64,000 nt of DNA from Benincasa hispida (GCF_009727055.1 NC_052351.1:55877422-55941421), one strand, 5' to 3'. Shown: positions 45,401-57,950, counted from the stretch's first letter. Numbers and translations are program-made. Notes: generated by a model not told the origin, from the letters alone.

Positions 45401-48400
45401 ATCCCTATTTATTTCATGTCCTTTCTCAGAGCTTCGTGTAAGGTTTGTAAGAGCTTGGAGAGGTTGATGCGTGATTTTCTTTGGAAAGGGATTTATGAAG
45501 GGAAAGGTCTAGGTTCTCATTTGGTTAGGTGAGAGATCATTGAGCAGCCCAGTGAGAAAGGGGGCCTGGAGATCGAGAATCTAAGGCTTCGTAACAAGGC
45601 CTTATTGGCCAAGTAGTTGTGGCGCTTCTATTCCGAGCTGAACTCCCTTTGGCATAAGATTATTGTTAGCAAATACGACTCCCATCCTTTCGAGTGGTTG
45701 GCTAAAGGGATTAAAGGCACCCTCTGGAATTTGTGGAAGGACATTTCGAAAGAGCTCCCGTCTTTTGTTGATTTAGTTCATTGTGTGGTGGGGGAGGGGA
45801 GAGATACCTACTCTTGAGAGGATCATTGGGTGGGTGAGCGACCTCTTCGTGCTTTATATCCTAGACTTCTTCATCTTTCGTCTCTTAAAAATCACTTGTT
45901 GCTGATTTCCTAGTGTGGTTAGGGAGCTCTTTTTTCTTCTCGTTTGGGTTTCGTCACCCCCTTTCCAATAGGGAGGCGATTGACATGGCTTTTCTTCTTG
46001 CTTTGCTTGAGGGTCACTGTTTTAGGCGAGGGAGAAGGGATGTGAGGGTCTAGAGCCCCAATCCTTTTGAGGGGTTCTCGTGTACGTCATTTCTTCATAG
46101 TCTCGTGGATCCCTCTCTCGTAGGTGAGTTGGTCAATTTGATCCTTTAGAGGATTAAGGTTCTTAGGAAAGTGAGATTCTTTACCTGGAAAGTTCTACAT
46201 GATCGTGCATGTTAAAAATAAAAAAGTAGGGAAGAGAATAACAACATAGTTATGTGGAAACCCTAGTACAGTTACGTGGAAACCCTAGTACAGGGAGAAA
46301 AACCATGATATTGAGACTTCTTATTATTTTAATCTGATACACTGAATACATAGGGACACACTGTATAAATAGACAGTAGGAAACCCCAGGGATCTACAAA
46401 ATTACATAAATGCCCCTAGGTTAATAACCCTATTTTCAACACTCCCCTTCAAGTTGGAGCATAAATATCGACAAGGCCCAACTTGCTTACACAATAATCA
46501 AAGCTTTGTCTCAGTAACCCTTTTGTAAGTACATCTACAACTTGTTGATTTGAAGGAATATAAGGGATGCATATGTTTCCACTGTCCAACCTCTCCTTAA
46601 TGAAATGTTTGTCAATCTCTACGTTTTTAGTTTTTTCATGTTGAACTGGGTTATTTGCAATACTGATGGCAGCTTTACTGTCACAAAACAATTTTATCAG
46701 AAGCTCATTATCTTGCTGGAGATCTGATAACACTTTCTTCAACTAAACTTCTTCACAAATCCCTAGACTCATGGCCCTATACTCAGTCTTAGCACTACTT
46801 CTAGCAACAACTCCTTGTTTCTTACTTCTTTAGGTGACTAGATTACCCTAGACAAACGTACAGTACCCAAACGTCGATTTTCTATCAACAACAGATCCTG
46901 CCCAGTCAGAATCAGTGTAGGCTTCAACAGATCGTTTATCGGTCTTTCTGAATATTAAACCCTTGTCAGGAGTTCCTTTCAGGTACCGGAGGATATGTTC
47001 AACTGCTGTCATATGATCCTCACATGGAGCTTGCATAAATTGATTGACAACACCTACTGCATACAAAATATTTGGTCTTGTGTAAGACAAGTAGATCAAC
47101 TTCCCGACTAACTGCTGATACCTTTCTTTATTAACAGGAATTCTATCATTCTTATCACTGAGCTTCACATTGTACTCTACTGGTGTGTCAACAGGTTTAC
47201 GCCTAGTCATGCTTGTTTCCTTTAGTAAGTCCAGTATATTTTCGTTGAGAGACTAATATACCTTCTTTTGATCGAGCCACTTCCATTCCCAGAAAGTATC
47301 TTAGCTTCTCGAGATCTTTAATTTCAAATTCTTCTGTCATCTCTGTTTTGAGCCTCATGATCTTTGCATCATCATCCCCAGATAAAACAATGTCATCAAC
47401 GTAGACAATAAGAATAGCTATCTTCCCTGATGTCGATCTTTTTATATATAGAGTGATCAGAATGCCCCTGAACATACCCTCGTGCTTTCACAAAAGTCGT
47501 GAACCTGTCAAACTAGGCCTTTGGAGACTGGTTCAATTCGTATAACGACTTTCTCAATCTACACACCTTGTTTTTGAATTGACTCTCGAACCCAGGAGGA
47601 GGACTCATATAGACTTCCTCTTCAAGTTCCCCATTCAAAAAGCATTTTTAACATCAAGTTGGTGTAGGGACCAATCCTTATTTATAGTAACTGATAAGAG
47701 CACTCAGATAGTGTTAAGTTTGGCCACAGGAGAAAAAGTTTCAGAATAATCTACTCCATAGGTCTGAGTAAAGCCTCTTGCAACGAGTCTAACTTTGTAC
47801 CGGTCAATCGTCCCATCTGACTTGTATTTTATAGTAAACACCCATTTACATCCAACTGTCTTGTGTCCTTCGGGAGAGCCACCTGTTCCCAAGTTCCATT
47901 CTTCTCGAGAGCTCTTATTTCTTCCATAATAGCAGACTGCCATTCTGGTATTTTTCATTGCAACATTTATGTCATTTATAACCATCTCTGTGTTCAAACT
48001 AGTAGTGAATGCTTTGAACTCGGTTGCCAGATTACTATACGTCATGTAACTATGCATAGAGTATTTAGTACATGAACGAGTGCCTTTCCTCAGAGCTATA
48101 GGAAGATCAAGCGATGCATCATGTTCTTTCAATTTTCCAGGCTCCTCATCATGATCGACTATCTGTGTATCAGAGACTTTAGTAGTATCCTCCACATCAT
48201 CATTAGCTAGAATCATTTCATTCTCTGCTGTCTCCCCTTCTGCTATTCTTTCAATATTACTACTTCCTTCTCCCTTATCTTGCCTGCATTTATCAGTCTC
48301 CATACATACATCAACATCATTAATTTCAGGAATGTACGTACCTGGATTTGATGGTGGGTCTGACTCATGCACTGGAGCCGGCGGTTCTGGCTCGACAGGT

Positions 48401-51400
48401 AACACTGCTTCCTTCCTGAGATTCTTCCTATAGTAAGTTTTCCAAGGAACTTGGTTGGTAGGAAGGACCAGACTGTCATGCTCAGAACTAGGTTTAGACA
48501 AGATATGAATGAGAGCGGACTCTAAGGGAATGGCATAAGATGACCAGTTAGTCTCTTCATTTATGTTCTCCCCCTGAAGATGACTAATAGGGAAAAATGA
48601 CTGATCCTCGATGAAGGTGACATCCATTGAGACATAGTACTTACGAGATGACGGGTGATAGCATTTATATCCACGTTGGTGAAGTGGATATCCAACAAAG
48701 ACACACTTCTGAGCACAAGGAGTAAATTTTGTGCTATTTGGACCATGGGAGTGAACAAAGGCAACACAACCAAAAACCCGAAGAGGAACATCGGAGATTA
48801 ATCGAGTGGTTGGGAAAGGACTCTTTAAACAGTTCTAAAGGAGTATGAAGATTAAGAATACGATAGGGCATCCGATTAATGAGATGGGCAGCAGTGAGAA
48901 CTGCATCCCCCCATAGGTATGATGGAAGAGTGGTAGATAACATAAGAGACCGGGCTACTTCAACCATATGACGATTTTTCCGCTCAGCTACTCCATTTTA
49001 TTGCAGAGTGTAAGCACACGAGCTTTGGTGGACAATACCCTTAGAAACAAGAAAATCCTTGAAGGAGGCATTGAAGAATTCTCGCCCATTATCACTTCGT
49101 AAAATTCCAATCTTTGTTTTGAACTGAGTTTCGACAGTTGTATAAAATTGTTGGAAAATAGATGACACCTCAGATTTGTCAGTGAGGAGGAAGACCCAGG
49201 TAAGGCGGGTGTGATCGTCTATAAATGTGACAAACCATCGTTTTCTAGTGGAAGTGGTAACCGGTGAGGGACCCCATACATCACTATGGATAAGGGAAAA
49301 AGGACTCGATTGTTTGTAAGGCTGAGACCGGAAAGAAACACGACTTTGCTTGGCACGAATACACACATCACAATTTAAAGAAGTATTAACATTGCGAAAT
49401 AAGTGCGGAAACAAATATTTCATATATTGAAAATTCGAATGTCCTAAACGGAAATGCCACAACATAAAGTTATTTTCAGAAACAGAAAAATTTAACGACA
49501 TAAACCCAGTTTGATGATCATCTCTAGAGGAAGCTTCCTCAGAAAGGAAGTAGAGTCCCCTATCGTGCCGGGCAGTGCCAACCATCATCCTCGATTTCAG
49601 ATCCTGAAACAAAACGGAATCAGGTGAGAAAATTGCCTTACACTTCAAATCCCTTGTAATTTTACTAACAGACAACAAATTATAAGTGATTTTAGGTACA
49701 TGTAAAGTATCACGCTGAATTAAAACCGTCAAACGGAGAGATATGGCCTTTCCCGCAACAGGGGCAAAAGACCCGTCTGTAATGCAAATACGCTCATTTC
49801 CAGCACTTGGATTATACGATAAACAATTCTGAAGAACTTGTGATGATCTGTGGCCCCTGAGTCCACAATCCATGGTTTTTTACCATTTATACTAATAAGG
49901 CCAAATGAAGGAAAATTACCTGACTGTGCAATAGCACTCACCCCAACCCTACTCAAGTTGTTCTTACTATCAACGGAAGACTGCTTCTAAGTTTGTTCAT
50001 CTGCTGAGTTACTTACCAAGGCACGAACAGTATTAGATTTGTCATGAGATTGTCGTCGCTTGCTGTTTGGAGGTTTCTCGTTGAATTTTCAATACTGGTC
50101 CTTTGTGTGCTAGAGCTTCTTACAATGTTTACACATAGGTGAGGGTTTTTTTATCGCCATCAGCACTGGACGACTTTGCAACGAAGGCAGTTGCATCAGT
50201 TGTAGGAATGGGATTATTCATGGCACACGACTGATCCTCTTCCAGCCGTATTTCGGAGCAGACTTCTCTGAGTGAAGGAGTCGGGCGCTGGCCCAATATT
50301 CGACTACGGACACCATTGAATTTAGGATTTAATCCAGCCAAGAACACATAAACATGGTCTACCTCTTTGATTTTCAAGTATTGAGCCCCATCTTGTGCAC
50401 AGTTCCAGACAATCTCTCGACACAGGTCCATCTCTTGCCACAATATTGATAGTTTGTTAAACTAAGATGTAACATCCATGGATCCTTGTTTGCATTCGTG
50501 GACCTGTTTGTGAAGCGTATATAGTCGAGAGGCATTCTGTCTCTTTGAGTACAAATCTCGCGCTGCCTTCTAGATATCCTTGGCGGTTGCAGCATATAAT
50601 AATGGTCTGCCTATTTAAGGTTCCATACTATTCACCAAAACAGAGCGTAATAGCGTGTCTTCTCCTTTCCAGATTCGTTCTTGTGGATCGCCTGGTGCTG
50701 GCTTTGGAATCTCCCATATCAAGTACCCAAATTTGTGACACCCTTCCAAGGTTGATTCGGATTGATTGAGACTAGGTGAAATAATTTTGGCCATTTAATT
50801 TTTCCCCTACAAAAAATCCTGTGGAATTGCCCATCGAACCAGATAAATAAGAAACATTTGGCAAAATAGGGAACGAGTTTACCGGGTTCTCTAAATAGAC
50901 TAGTTGAATCGGTTGGGGATTTGTGCCAAACATCGTATCCAAATCTGAAATCTGTTGTTGGAGATAAGCCAATCGTTGTCTCACATCGTCTGAGTAATGG
51001 GTCGAACCACAAGTGGCCGGAAACGGGGCAGCTCCTGTCGGCTGAAAAGACGTCGCCGATTGGAAGGAGGTCCCCGGCATCTGTGAAGAAGCCAGCCAAC
51101 CGGACGGTTCGAGATGATCACCGACTCGTAGTTGGTCGAACCCATCTGGTGTGGAAAACCCAGTCGTGTTCGGCGCTGCCCTTTGTAGGTCGATCCGACC
51201 TGTTGCAGAATGGCAGACCAGCGCGAAACCGACTGGCGCAAACGTCTGTGACAGCGCGAAGGGCTCCGACGGCGTGGAAGGCAACGACCTGCAACTTGGA
51301 ACGACCGGATCTGTCTGTCCATCGAGGATCCGTCTGTGATCTGCTTGTCCATTGATCGGAGCTTCTGTCTGGTGCGGCGGCTCTCACGGATGGCAGCTCT

Positions 51401-54400
51401 CCGTCGACTGCTGTTGGACGGCAGAAAGTAACTCCAGTAGGACTGCTTGAAAACACTCTTTTACGGCTGCTCGAATAGCCGTCTTCATGTCAAAACTCGA
51501 AGTTCCATCATCAGAAGATGATTGTGCTTGATTCTCTTCCATAACGGCTAGGGTTTCGTCGCCTAGCTCTGATACCATGTTAAAAATAAAAGAGTAGGGA
51601 AGAGAATAACAAGACAGTTACGTGGAAGGGAGAAAAACCACGATATAGAGACTTTTCTTATTATTTTAATCTGATGCACTGAATACATAGGGACACACTG
51701 TATAAATAGACAGTAGGAAACCTTAGGGGTCTACACAATTATATAAACGCCCCTAGGTTAATAACCCTATTTTCAACCGTGCATATACGATGGATTGTCT
51801 TTCTAGGAAACTCTGCTCGCTTGTTGGGTCGTTCTGCTGAATCCCTTATTAGAAGACGGAGGAAGATCTGGATCATATTCTTTGGTGGTGCGAGTTCGCT
51901 AGTTTTGTTTGGGAGCGTTTTATCCAGACATTTGGCTTATCGTTTGTTCATCAGAGGGATGCTAGTGCTATGATTGAGGTGTTCCTCCTCAATCCGCCTT
52001 GTGGCGAGAAGGTGTGCTTTTTATGGTTAACTGGGGTGTGTTTGATCTTGTGGGTTTTGTGGGGGGAGCGGAACGGTAGGATCTTTAGAGGGGTGGATAA
52101 GGACCCTAGTGAAGTTTGGTCCCTTGTTCACTTTCACGTTTCTTTGTGGGCGTCGGTTTCAAAGACCTTTTGTAATTATTCTATGAGTAGTATTTTGCAT
52201 AGTTGGAGCTCCTTTCTAAAGGGGTTCGTGTGTTTGTGGGCTGGATTTTCTTTTGTATGCCCATGCATTTTTTTCATTTTTTTCTCAATGAAAGCTGTTG
52301 TTTTTATTAAAAAATAAAATTTCCTTGAATTCTATGGAGATTCTCTCTACATTTTGAAGTATTCTTTGAGAGCATCCTACTTTCTACGCAGGGAAGAATA
52401 ATTGAAATATATGGGCAAGAAGCTTCTGGAAAGACAACATTGGCGCTCCACATCATTAAGGAAGCTCAGAAACTTGGAGGTGTCTGTTGGTTTTGCCTTT
52501 TTTCTGGATCAGAATGATAACTAGTTGAAAATTCTGGCAAGTTTATTTTTAAATATTTTATTAAAGAAAGGCCAATTTGATTTAATATCAACGTTGATTA
52601 CCGTACCATCCTTTTTGTCAAGTGTGTTCTTCACTTTTGTCCAATCTTATTGTTACCCTAATATTGAAACTACTTGTAGAATCATGGATTGTTGTTGATC
52701 TCACTTTCAAATTCAAATCTAGCCTCCTATTATTTATTATTTTTTTTAGGAATGAAATGTGAATGTTGTAATGAATTATGGAGATAAGATGGTATTGTTT
52801 TCCAAGAAATGATTTTGGATATGATTTCTTGTTGGCTATGGGTACCTGCCACTTCGTATATGTATATGCATGTATTTCTGGAATTTACCAATGATATATA
52901 CTCATTGAAAACTTGCGAGCATTCTATATCGGCATCCTTGACATTTTCAGTTGCGAAAATTACAACTTTCATTGCCACTTTTCTGGTTTGTATTTACCCG
53001 AATTTTTTCTGTGTGCAATTTCCCTAGCCCCTTTCCTGGTTTGGAAGGTCGCTTAAGAGCAAACAAGGAAGCCAGACTAATATATGGATTTCAAGGAAAT
53101 ATTAAAATGTGTCGGTTCAATGATTTGCCACTATCACTGTTGAACACACATGTATACGTATATTTCTTTTGTGCAACATGTGCATGAGGCTATATTTCCT
53201 AGCCATACCAAATTTAGTGAAATTTATCAATAGCTTTTTGGTTTCTCTGTTTCACTGTCATCTTTTGTTAACTGATTTTTTCCCTTGGCAGGATATTGTG
53301 CATATTTTGATGCAGAAAATGCAATGGACATGTCACTTGCGGAATCAATGGGTGTAAATGTAGATAATCTTCTTATATCACCTCCAGATTCTGCTGAAAA
53401 TTTGTTGTGTGCCGTTAATACTCTAGTTAAAAGTGGATCTGTGGACGTAATTGTGGTTGATAGTGTAAGACTACCGGACCTTTCCATTGTGTATTGTATT
53501 ACTTATCACATATTTTTATATGCAAAATTTCCGAAGGATCAACAGTAATATCTTCAGTAATTATGTCATTAGTGATATGCCTTATCATATTTTCCTTTTC
53601 CTGCATTTATTCTTTGGACTCATGCTTGCTGTTAATTATTGGGCAACAAAATAGTTAACTATATATTATCGAGTCTTCTGTATTATTCTATCCGCTGATG
53701 CTTTTGTTGATACTGGCGTATAAAATGGATTCCTCAGGTAGCTGCCCTTGTTCCGCAATGTGAACTTGATGCTCTGATTGGCAGTCCTCAGCAAGACAGT
53801 CAATCACGAGTGATGACTCGAGCATTAAGGAAAATACATCATTCACTAAGTCTATCTCAAACTCTGATTATTTTTACCAATCAGGTTGGTACTAAGTTGC
53901 AAAAGTGCTTCCTGATATTGTCATTTATAAGGCATCAATTACATATAGCGACATAGCGTTTCACTGTGCAGCATTATTGTCTATATACAGGTTAGATCAA
54001 GTGCAGGATCTCGGAATGGTTTTGAACATATGAATGAGGTAACCTGTGGTGGGAATGCCTTGCAATTTTATGCAGCAGTCAGATTGAGGCTTTTGAGAAG
54101 GGGATTATTGAAGAGTGACGACAAGGTAAACTTTAAATATTGTTTGTTAACATGGTAGTACTAGTGGCTTCAAAAAAAAAAAAAAAGAAAAAGATTTTAC
54201 TGACTATTTACTACATGATCATTTTTATATTGTATACTTCACAAAAAAATGTCATTTAATTTTTGGGGGCATTTTGCATTAAAACCCAACCCGAGAACAC
54301 TTGCACTTCAGAAAATACTGGTTTTTCGTAAGGAATGCTTGTGCTACCCAGTTGTTTTAAATCTGACCACGGTTCTTTCTAGGTCACTGGTCTTGCAGTC

Positions 54401-54679
54401 GGCGTGCAGGTGGTGAAAAATAAGTTAGCCCCGCCTATGAAAATGGCAGAACTGGGGATACATTTTGGGAGGGGGTTATGGTGTGAATCTGAGGTTCTGG
54501 AATTGGGTTGTGAGCATGGAGTTATTCTTCAAGATGGAAGCAACTTTCATATTGAAGGGAGGATTTGCAGCAGCAAGCATGAGGCAGAGCAGTATCTGAT
54601 GGAAAATGAAGATGTTCTTCATAAGATGGTTGAGATATTAAGAAACCAGTTATTTGTACAAGAGTTCTTGAGCTCTTGA
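42446..54679 (+). CDS. RECA3: Organellar RecA recombinase, RECA3 type (seven exons)
   Basis: Exons by hand: 42446-42541, 43415-43618, 52392-52479, 53292-53464, 53738-53884, 53991-54125, 54383-54679; all introns GT-AG, 379 codons, no stops. Residues 1-32 are rich in R, S and F without acidic residues, as in mitochondrial targeting peptides. Then come [30 protein letters not shown], the Walker A loop GQEASGKTT (108-116), the catalytic Glu in YFDAEN (E138), the Walker B VIVVDS (D186), the ATP-sensing Gln in IIFTNQ (Q236), TCGGNAL and VVKNKLAPP. It ends ...[11 protein letters not shown] without the acidic tail of bacterial RecA and RECA2, a RECA3 trait. Such proteins promote strand exchange and restrain mitochondrial recombination between repeats. 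The exon 2 acceptor was chosen at TCGGAG/TTC because the upstream TTTAG would break the frame. Confidence 0.9.
42810..43154 (+). mobile_element. 5'-truncated LINE tail in RECA3 intron 1
   Basis: Aligns with the LINE 3' end at 51960-52316: TTTTTATGG.T.GCTGGGGTGTGT, GAAGTTTGGTC.TTTGTTC, TATTTTGCATAG, TTCTCAATGAAAG. It ends in a 13-base A-run (43142-43154). The left edge is approximate and I found no target-site duplication. Confidence 0.75.
44441..45048 (-). mobile_element. TRIM (terminal-repeat retrotransposon in miniature)
   Basis: Two terminal direct repeats of 195 bp (44441-44635 and 44854-45048) enclose 218 bp of internal sequence without coding capacity. The target-site duplication GATAC is exact (44436-44440, 45049-45053). 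On the minus strand the repeat starts TGTTGGGAATGC, a purine tract (CAAAGGGAGGAT) lies beside 44636, and a primer site TGATATCAGAGCC lies at 44842-44854, overlapping the repeat edge by one base. These are the only signals such elements need when enzymes come from elsewhere. The repeat wording (GTATATAAGTGAGGGTGAC) is one I know as widespread in plants. Confidence 0.9.
46210..46441 (-). repeat. 3' LTR of the nested copia element
   Basis: 232 bp. It carries about 31 extra bases relative to the other LTR, from a local duplication of a GTGGAAACCCTAGTACAG unit near 46250-46296. Confidence 0.9.
46442..49960 (-). pseudogene. Nested copia pol: protease, integrase, RT, RNase H
   Basis: Protease at 49729-49956 ([13 protein letters not shown]); pre-integrase and integrase core at 48998-49873 ([47 protein letters not shown]); the rest of integrase at 48734-48967; RT at 47704-48627 ([33 protein letters not shown]); the [11 protein letters not shown] box at 47203-47475; RT end at 46848-47210 ([25 protein letters not shown]); and RNase H at 46449-46742 ([15 protein letters not shown]). 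Stops lie between the pieces. Long open stretches suggest a moderately young element. Confidence 0.92.
50040..51577 (-). pseudogene. Nested copia gag, deleted and frameshifted
   Basis: The frame starting [15 protein letters not shown] at 51578 gives an N-terminal tail. Further on [14 protein letters not shown] (about 50780) is the usual gag opening motif. The next part jumps in frame, and 50129-50443 ([20 protein letters not shown]) is the gag C-terminal half before the zinc knuckle. Between 50780 and 51380 four frames are open on both strands; this reflects high local GC content rather than extra genes. Confidence 0.75.
51578..51778 (-). repeat. 5' LTR of the nested copia element
   Basis: 201 bp. 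The last base is C where the partner LTR has A, so the terminal CA is mutated. Confidence 0.9.
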
Positions 54680-56730
54680 AAATTTCCTTGCATTATAACT
54701 TTTCCATTATACCAATATGTTTATAGCTGAAGCGATTTTTGGTGTATTTTGGTTGTTTCCGATAAGTCAAGCAAGTGAGAAATCGTTGGAGAAGTCGAAA
54801 GTCTTCCGAAGCTTCTCTTTTGAGAACTGACAGAAGGAAGAGAGCAACCATTTAATCTATTACTTGCCTTAATTAGCTGATGGGAAGTGCTTGGAGACGT
54901 CATTGTTGCTACCATTGGCCTACAGTTGTTGAGTTTTTTTCCCCAGTTTCCAAGACGAGCAAAAAGCAACCTTGTTGAAGGTATCTTACCAAGCTTCTTC
55001 TTCTGCAGGTCCAGATATATACGTTACTTCTTTTTTGATTGGAGATAAAAGAGAATTTTGTAGCGAGATATTTGTTTGTAGAGTAGTCACTTTTATCTCT
55101 TCAACCCGACAACAATTTTTATGTAGTTGTATGATGATAGAGTAGGATTGAACTGTTAATATGAAAATGTCGAGATTTGATTTCAATGGAAATTATTATT
55201 TGTTATTTTCCCTGTGAGCCATTTTTTCTTGTACTATCTTTGGTGTCTTCCGTTATTTACTCTCCTGTATTGTGTTGACATGTGGCTGTTTCTTTCCGTT
55301 TAGATTCATGGAGTGAATTCACTGAGCTTTCCTCATCTTCAGTATGTATCTTAACCTATGGCACGTGGTATTTTGATTATGGCGTCAAGCTCAAGCACAG
55401 CCGACGATGACATCCACACGGTGATGACGATGATACCATCTTTAACCTTTGTTATCACACGGACCATACCTTCAAGTACACTACGGTGTTGCTTCACATC
55501 TTTCCTTACTCTTCTAGTTACTTAGAGAATACCCATCTCTCAAACACGCAACCCTAATTTCCTCCTTCCTCACATTGCTCGGCCTCAACCAAGGCGCTTC
55601 ACGAATTGCGATCATCTCAGTTCTCGTTTTCACCGATATTTAATGGTGGTCAAAACAAATAGTGAAGCTCTACTTATATTTACCGATAGACTCATTACAA
55701 TATAATCGATCACTGATAGACTCCTAGAGTTAGATCTAAATCTTATCATATATACAAATTTTTTTGCATTGTGTTATATTTGTTAATATTTTAGGTTTGA
55801 TGATTATATTTGCAACTGTCCCCTTATAACAACAAGATAATTATTATGATTTAAGTTTTCTATGAATGGAAGTATACAAATAGAACATGGACAGAGTGTG
55901 ATGCATGGCCATTCTCTTGTAAATCACCCAAACACTGTGATAAATCACCCAAACACTGAGATGAATCAAAAGATATATGCGTTATTAGTTAAAATATACT
56001 AAAGGCCCATATATTACAAAATTCTGCAACGTTTTTGAACTAATTTTAGGGTCATTTAGTAGGTTTATGTACTTTTAAATTGGTGCCAATAACACTCTAG
56101 AGTCTAGGGTTGTTTGGGATGTTGAGATGATATAAGATGTGAGGAGTTCTGATATCTGGAGAGTTTTGATGTTTGGGGAGTTCTGATTGAGTATGAACGA
56201 TCGAGTATGTTCAAATATTGAATATACGATACATGGAAGGAAAGTGACGGTGAGATACGAAACACGTACTTGTATCAGTGATGACAACATCATCACCGAG
56301 CACATTGATTGGGACACATGAACTAAAGTGGCTTTTGAATGCGACCTATCGGCTTAGGGGCACTTGCTACTAAAATGGGTGTACCCGGAACGGGGTTCCG
56401 ATCTCTAAATGGATCTGCTATAGCTACTCGATCTCGATCAAATGGCTTTGGATCTGTCTCTACATCTGGAATATCTGTAAGAGGATATGGAATTTTATAA
56501 GTATAGATGTTTGAATGACTAGTAATGCCACGTGGACTATTTAATGTACCTAGCACATTCATTAGACTTGTAACGTAGGTTCTTCAACCTTTTTATTGGT
56601 TGTTTACTTTGATGACATTTTAGTTTACAGAAAGAAGAGACAAGAAAAACCTCTTTTCACTTGTATAATTTGTTTAAAGTTCTAGCTAAAATAATGTAGT
56701 AATCAATCTTAAAAAATGTTCCTTCCTGGA
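54680..56730. other. RECA3 3' flank and intergenic sequence
   Basis: The first ~500 bp presumably hold the RECA3 3' untranslated region; no certain polyadenylation signal was picked. The rest is AT-rich with no recognisable gene. Short repeats of GGAGTTCTGAT occur around 56140-56190. Confidence 0.45.
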
Positions 56731-56734
56731 CTAA

Positions 56735-57950
56735 TCAACTTTTTCTCGCCATTGTTATTTAATGAGTATGGTATTTCAGTTGATCCTATAAAAACTGCAG
56801 CTACGCACTAGAGGTATTCATGGGTTGGGTTGGGTTGAAAAACTGTTTAGACCCAACCCAATTGTTCAGGTTGTAAATTTCTTCAAGTCAAATAACCCTT
56901 ATTAAAAAATGAACCGAACCCAACTTAACCATGAAATATTTGGGTTGGATTGGTTTGGGTTAATCGAGTCATTTATTTAAAATTTTGTTCTAGAAAGAAA
57001 CAAAATGTAAATATGTAAAAATCTAATTTAATTATTTTCATATATTGAATTAAGATTATCTACTTAATTTTAATATATGTATAAATATTTGTGTTATAAG
57101 TAACAAATTTTTTTTTTTTTTTTTAAAGTTAATAATAAATTTGGGTTGGTTTAGGTTATATTAACCCATGAAACAACTCAATCTATAAAATTTTCATTTA
57201 TTTGAACCTAACTTAACTCAAATGAGTTGATAACCCAACCCAAACCGTACGGATTGGGTTGGATTGATTGATTTTTTCAGATCATCAAGTTTTTTGAACA
57301 CCCCTACTATACACAATTGGCCAATACCTAATTTGAAAGCAATCCAAGGTTTCCTAGGATTAGCATCTTTCTACAGGAAATTCATTAAACATTTCAGTAC
57401 ACTGGCAGCCCTATTAACCGACTGTCTGAAAAAAGAAAATTTTTGATGGCTAAAGGAACAGTAAAATAGCTTCCGGCTCCTTAAAGAAAAGTTGTGTACA
57501 GCCCCAGATTTGGCTTTACCAGATTTCTCTAGGCAATTCGAAGTAGCAGTATATGCTTCAGGGCTGGGCATTGGAGCTGTCCTATCACAAGAAGTACATC
57601 CTCTTGAGTTTTATTTATTTATTTTTATTTATTTATTTTTTTCTTTTCTTCTTCTTCCGAAAAACTAAGTGAAGCTCGCCAAAAGTGGAGTAGTTATGAG
57701 CAAGAGCTCTCAAAATTTTGGAACACTACTTGTTAGGTAAAGGTTTTGTACTTTTTTCTGACCATTCTTTAAAGTTTCTTCAAACTCAAAAAACTATTAG
57801 TCATATGCATGTTAGATAACTTAGTTTTATTCAAAGATAACTTAGTTTTATTCAACGTTTTGATTTCGTTATTAAACATAAAGTTGGAAGTTTTAACATT
57901 GTTTCTGATGTTCTAATAGTATTTGGGAAGACTTATCCATGGATTTTATA
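56735..57950 (+). pseudogene. Ty3/gypsy RT/RNase H remnant, broken by a MITE
   Basis: Left piece at 56760-56800 encodes EYGISVDPIKT. The right piece from 57315 encodes [23 protein letters not shown] and, after a stop at 57447, [20 protein letters not shown]...IGAVLSQ, all matching the RT thumb/RNase H start of gypsy pol. Near 57665-57720 SEARQKWSSYEQEL and near 57885-57915 [12 protein letters not shown] are the RNase H end. Full of stops and deletions. The MITE splits it at the residue after KTAA. Confidence 0.8.
56809..57306. mobile_element. hAT-type MITE, 498 bp
   Basis: Terminal inverted repeats: TAGAGGTATTCA at the left, and TGAACACCCCTA at the right, which is the complement of TAGGGGTGTTCA. 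The TAGGGGTGTTCA end is typical of plant hAT MITEs. The 8-bp flanks CTACGCAC (56801-56808) and CTATACAC (57307-57314) match at six positions. Inner sequence has GGGTTGGGTTGG words on the left and matching AACCCAACCCAA words on the right. No transposase. It interrupts the gypsy pol remnant. Confidence 0.8.

Larger units (their letters stand above)
46210..51778 (-). mobile_element. Ty1/copia element nested in the LINE inside RECA3 intron 2
   Basis: LTRs lie at 46210-46441 and 51578-51778. The target-site duplication GTGCA is exact (46205-46209, 51779-51783). The primer site TGGTATCAGAGC (minus) is at 51566-51577, and the purine tract CTTGAAGGGGAG beside 46442. Gag, protease, integrase, RT and RNase H read right to left, opposite to RECA3. 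Coding frames hold several stops and frameshifts. Confidence 0.93.
45160..52321 (+). mobile_element. 5'-truncated LINE, split by a nested copia element
   Basis: LINE sequence at 45160-46209 and 51784-52321. A 13-bp target-site duplication TCCTTGAATTCTA is exact at 45147-45159 and 52322-52334, and the 3' end is A-rich (AAAAAATAAAA). Coding remains: the RT C-terminal part at 45209-45532 ([34 protein letters not shown]), then [20 protein letters not shown] and, after the copia element, the zinc-binding RT-associated part ([26 protein letters not shown]). Several stops make it inactive. Without the copia element it is about 1.6 kb. Confidence 0.9.
43619..52391 (+). other. RECA3 intron 2, 8.8 kb, filled with insertions
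   Basis: Donor AAG/GTGAGT and acceptor TCTACGCAG/GG are both sound and the phase is kept (0). The ancestral intron is perhaps 1 kb: 43619-44435 plus parts of 45054-45146 and 52335-52391. The rest is a TRIM (44441-45048), a LINE (45160-52321) and a copia element inside the LINE (46210-51778). Confidence 0.85.

Noticed and set aside
50719..51460. Overlapping long open frames on both strands, suggesting extra genes
   Set aside because: They lie in the copia gag region with locally high GC content. The only meaningful motif is in the minus-strand gag frame; the rest are composition effects.
56075..56562. Two open frames of about 80 codons on the minus strand
   Set aside because: They have no domain, no splice partners and no conserved motif.
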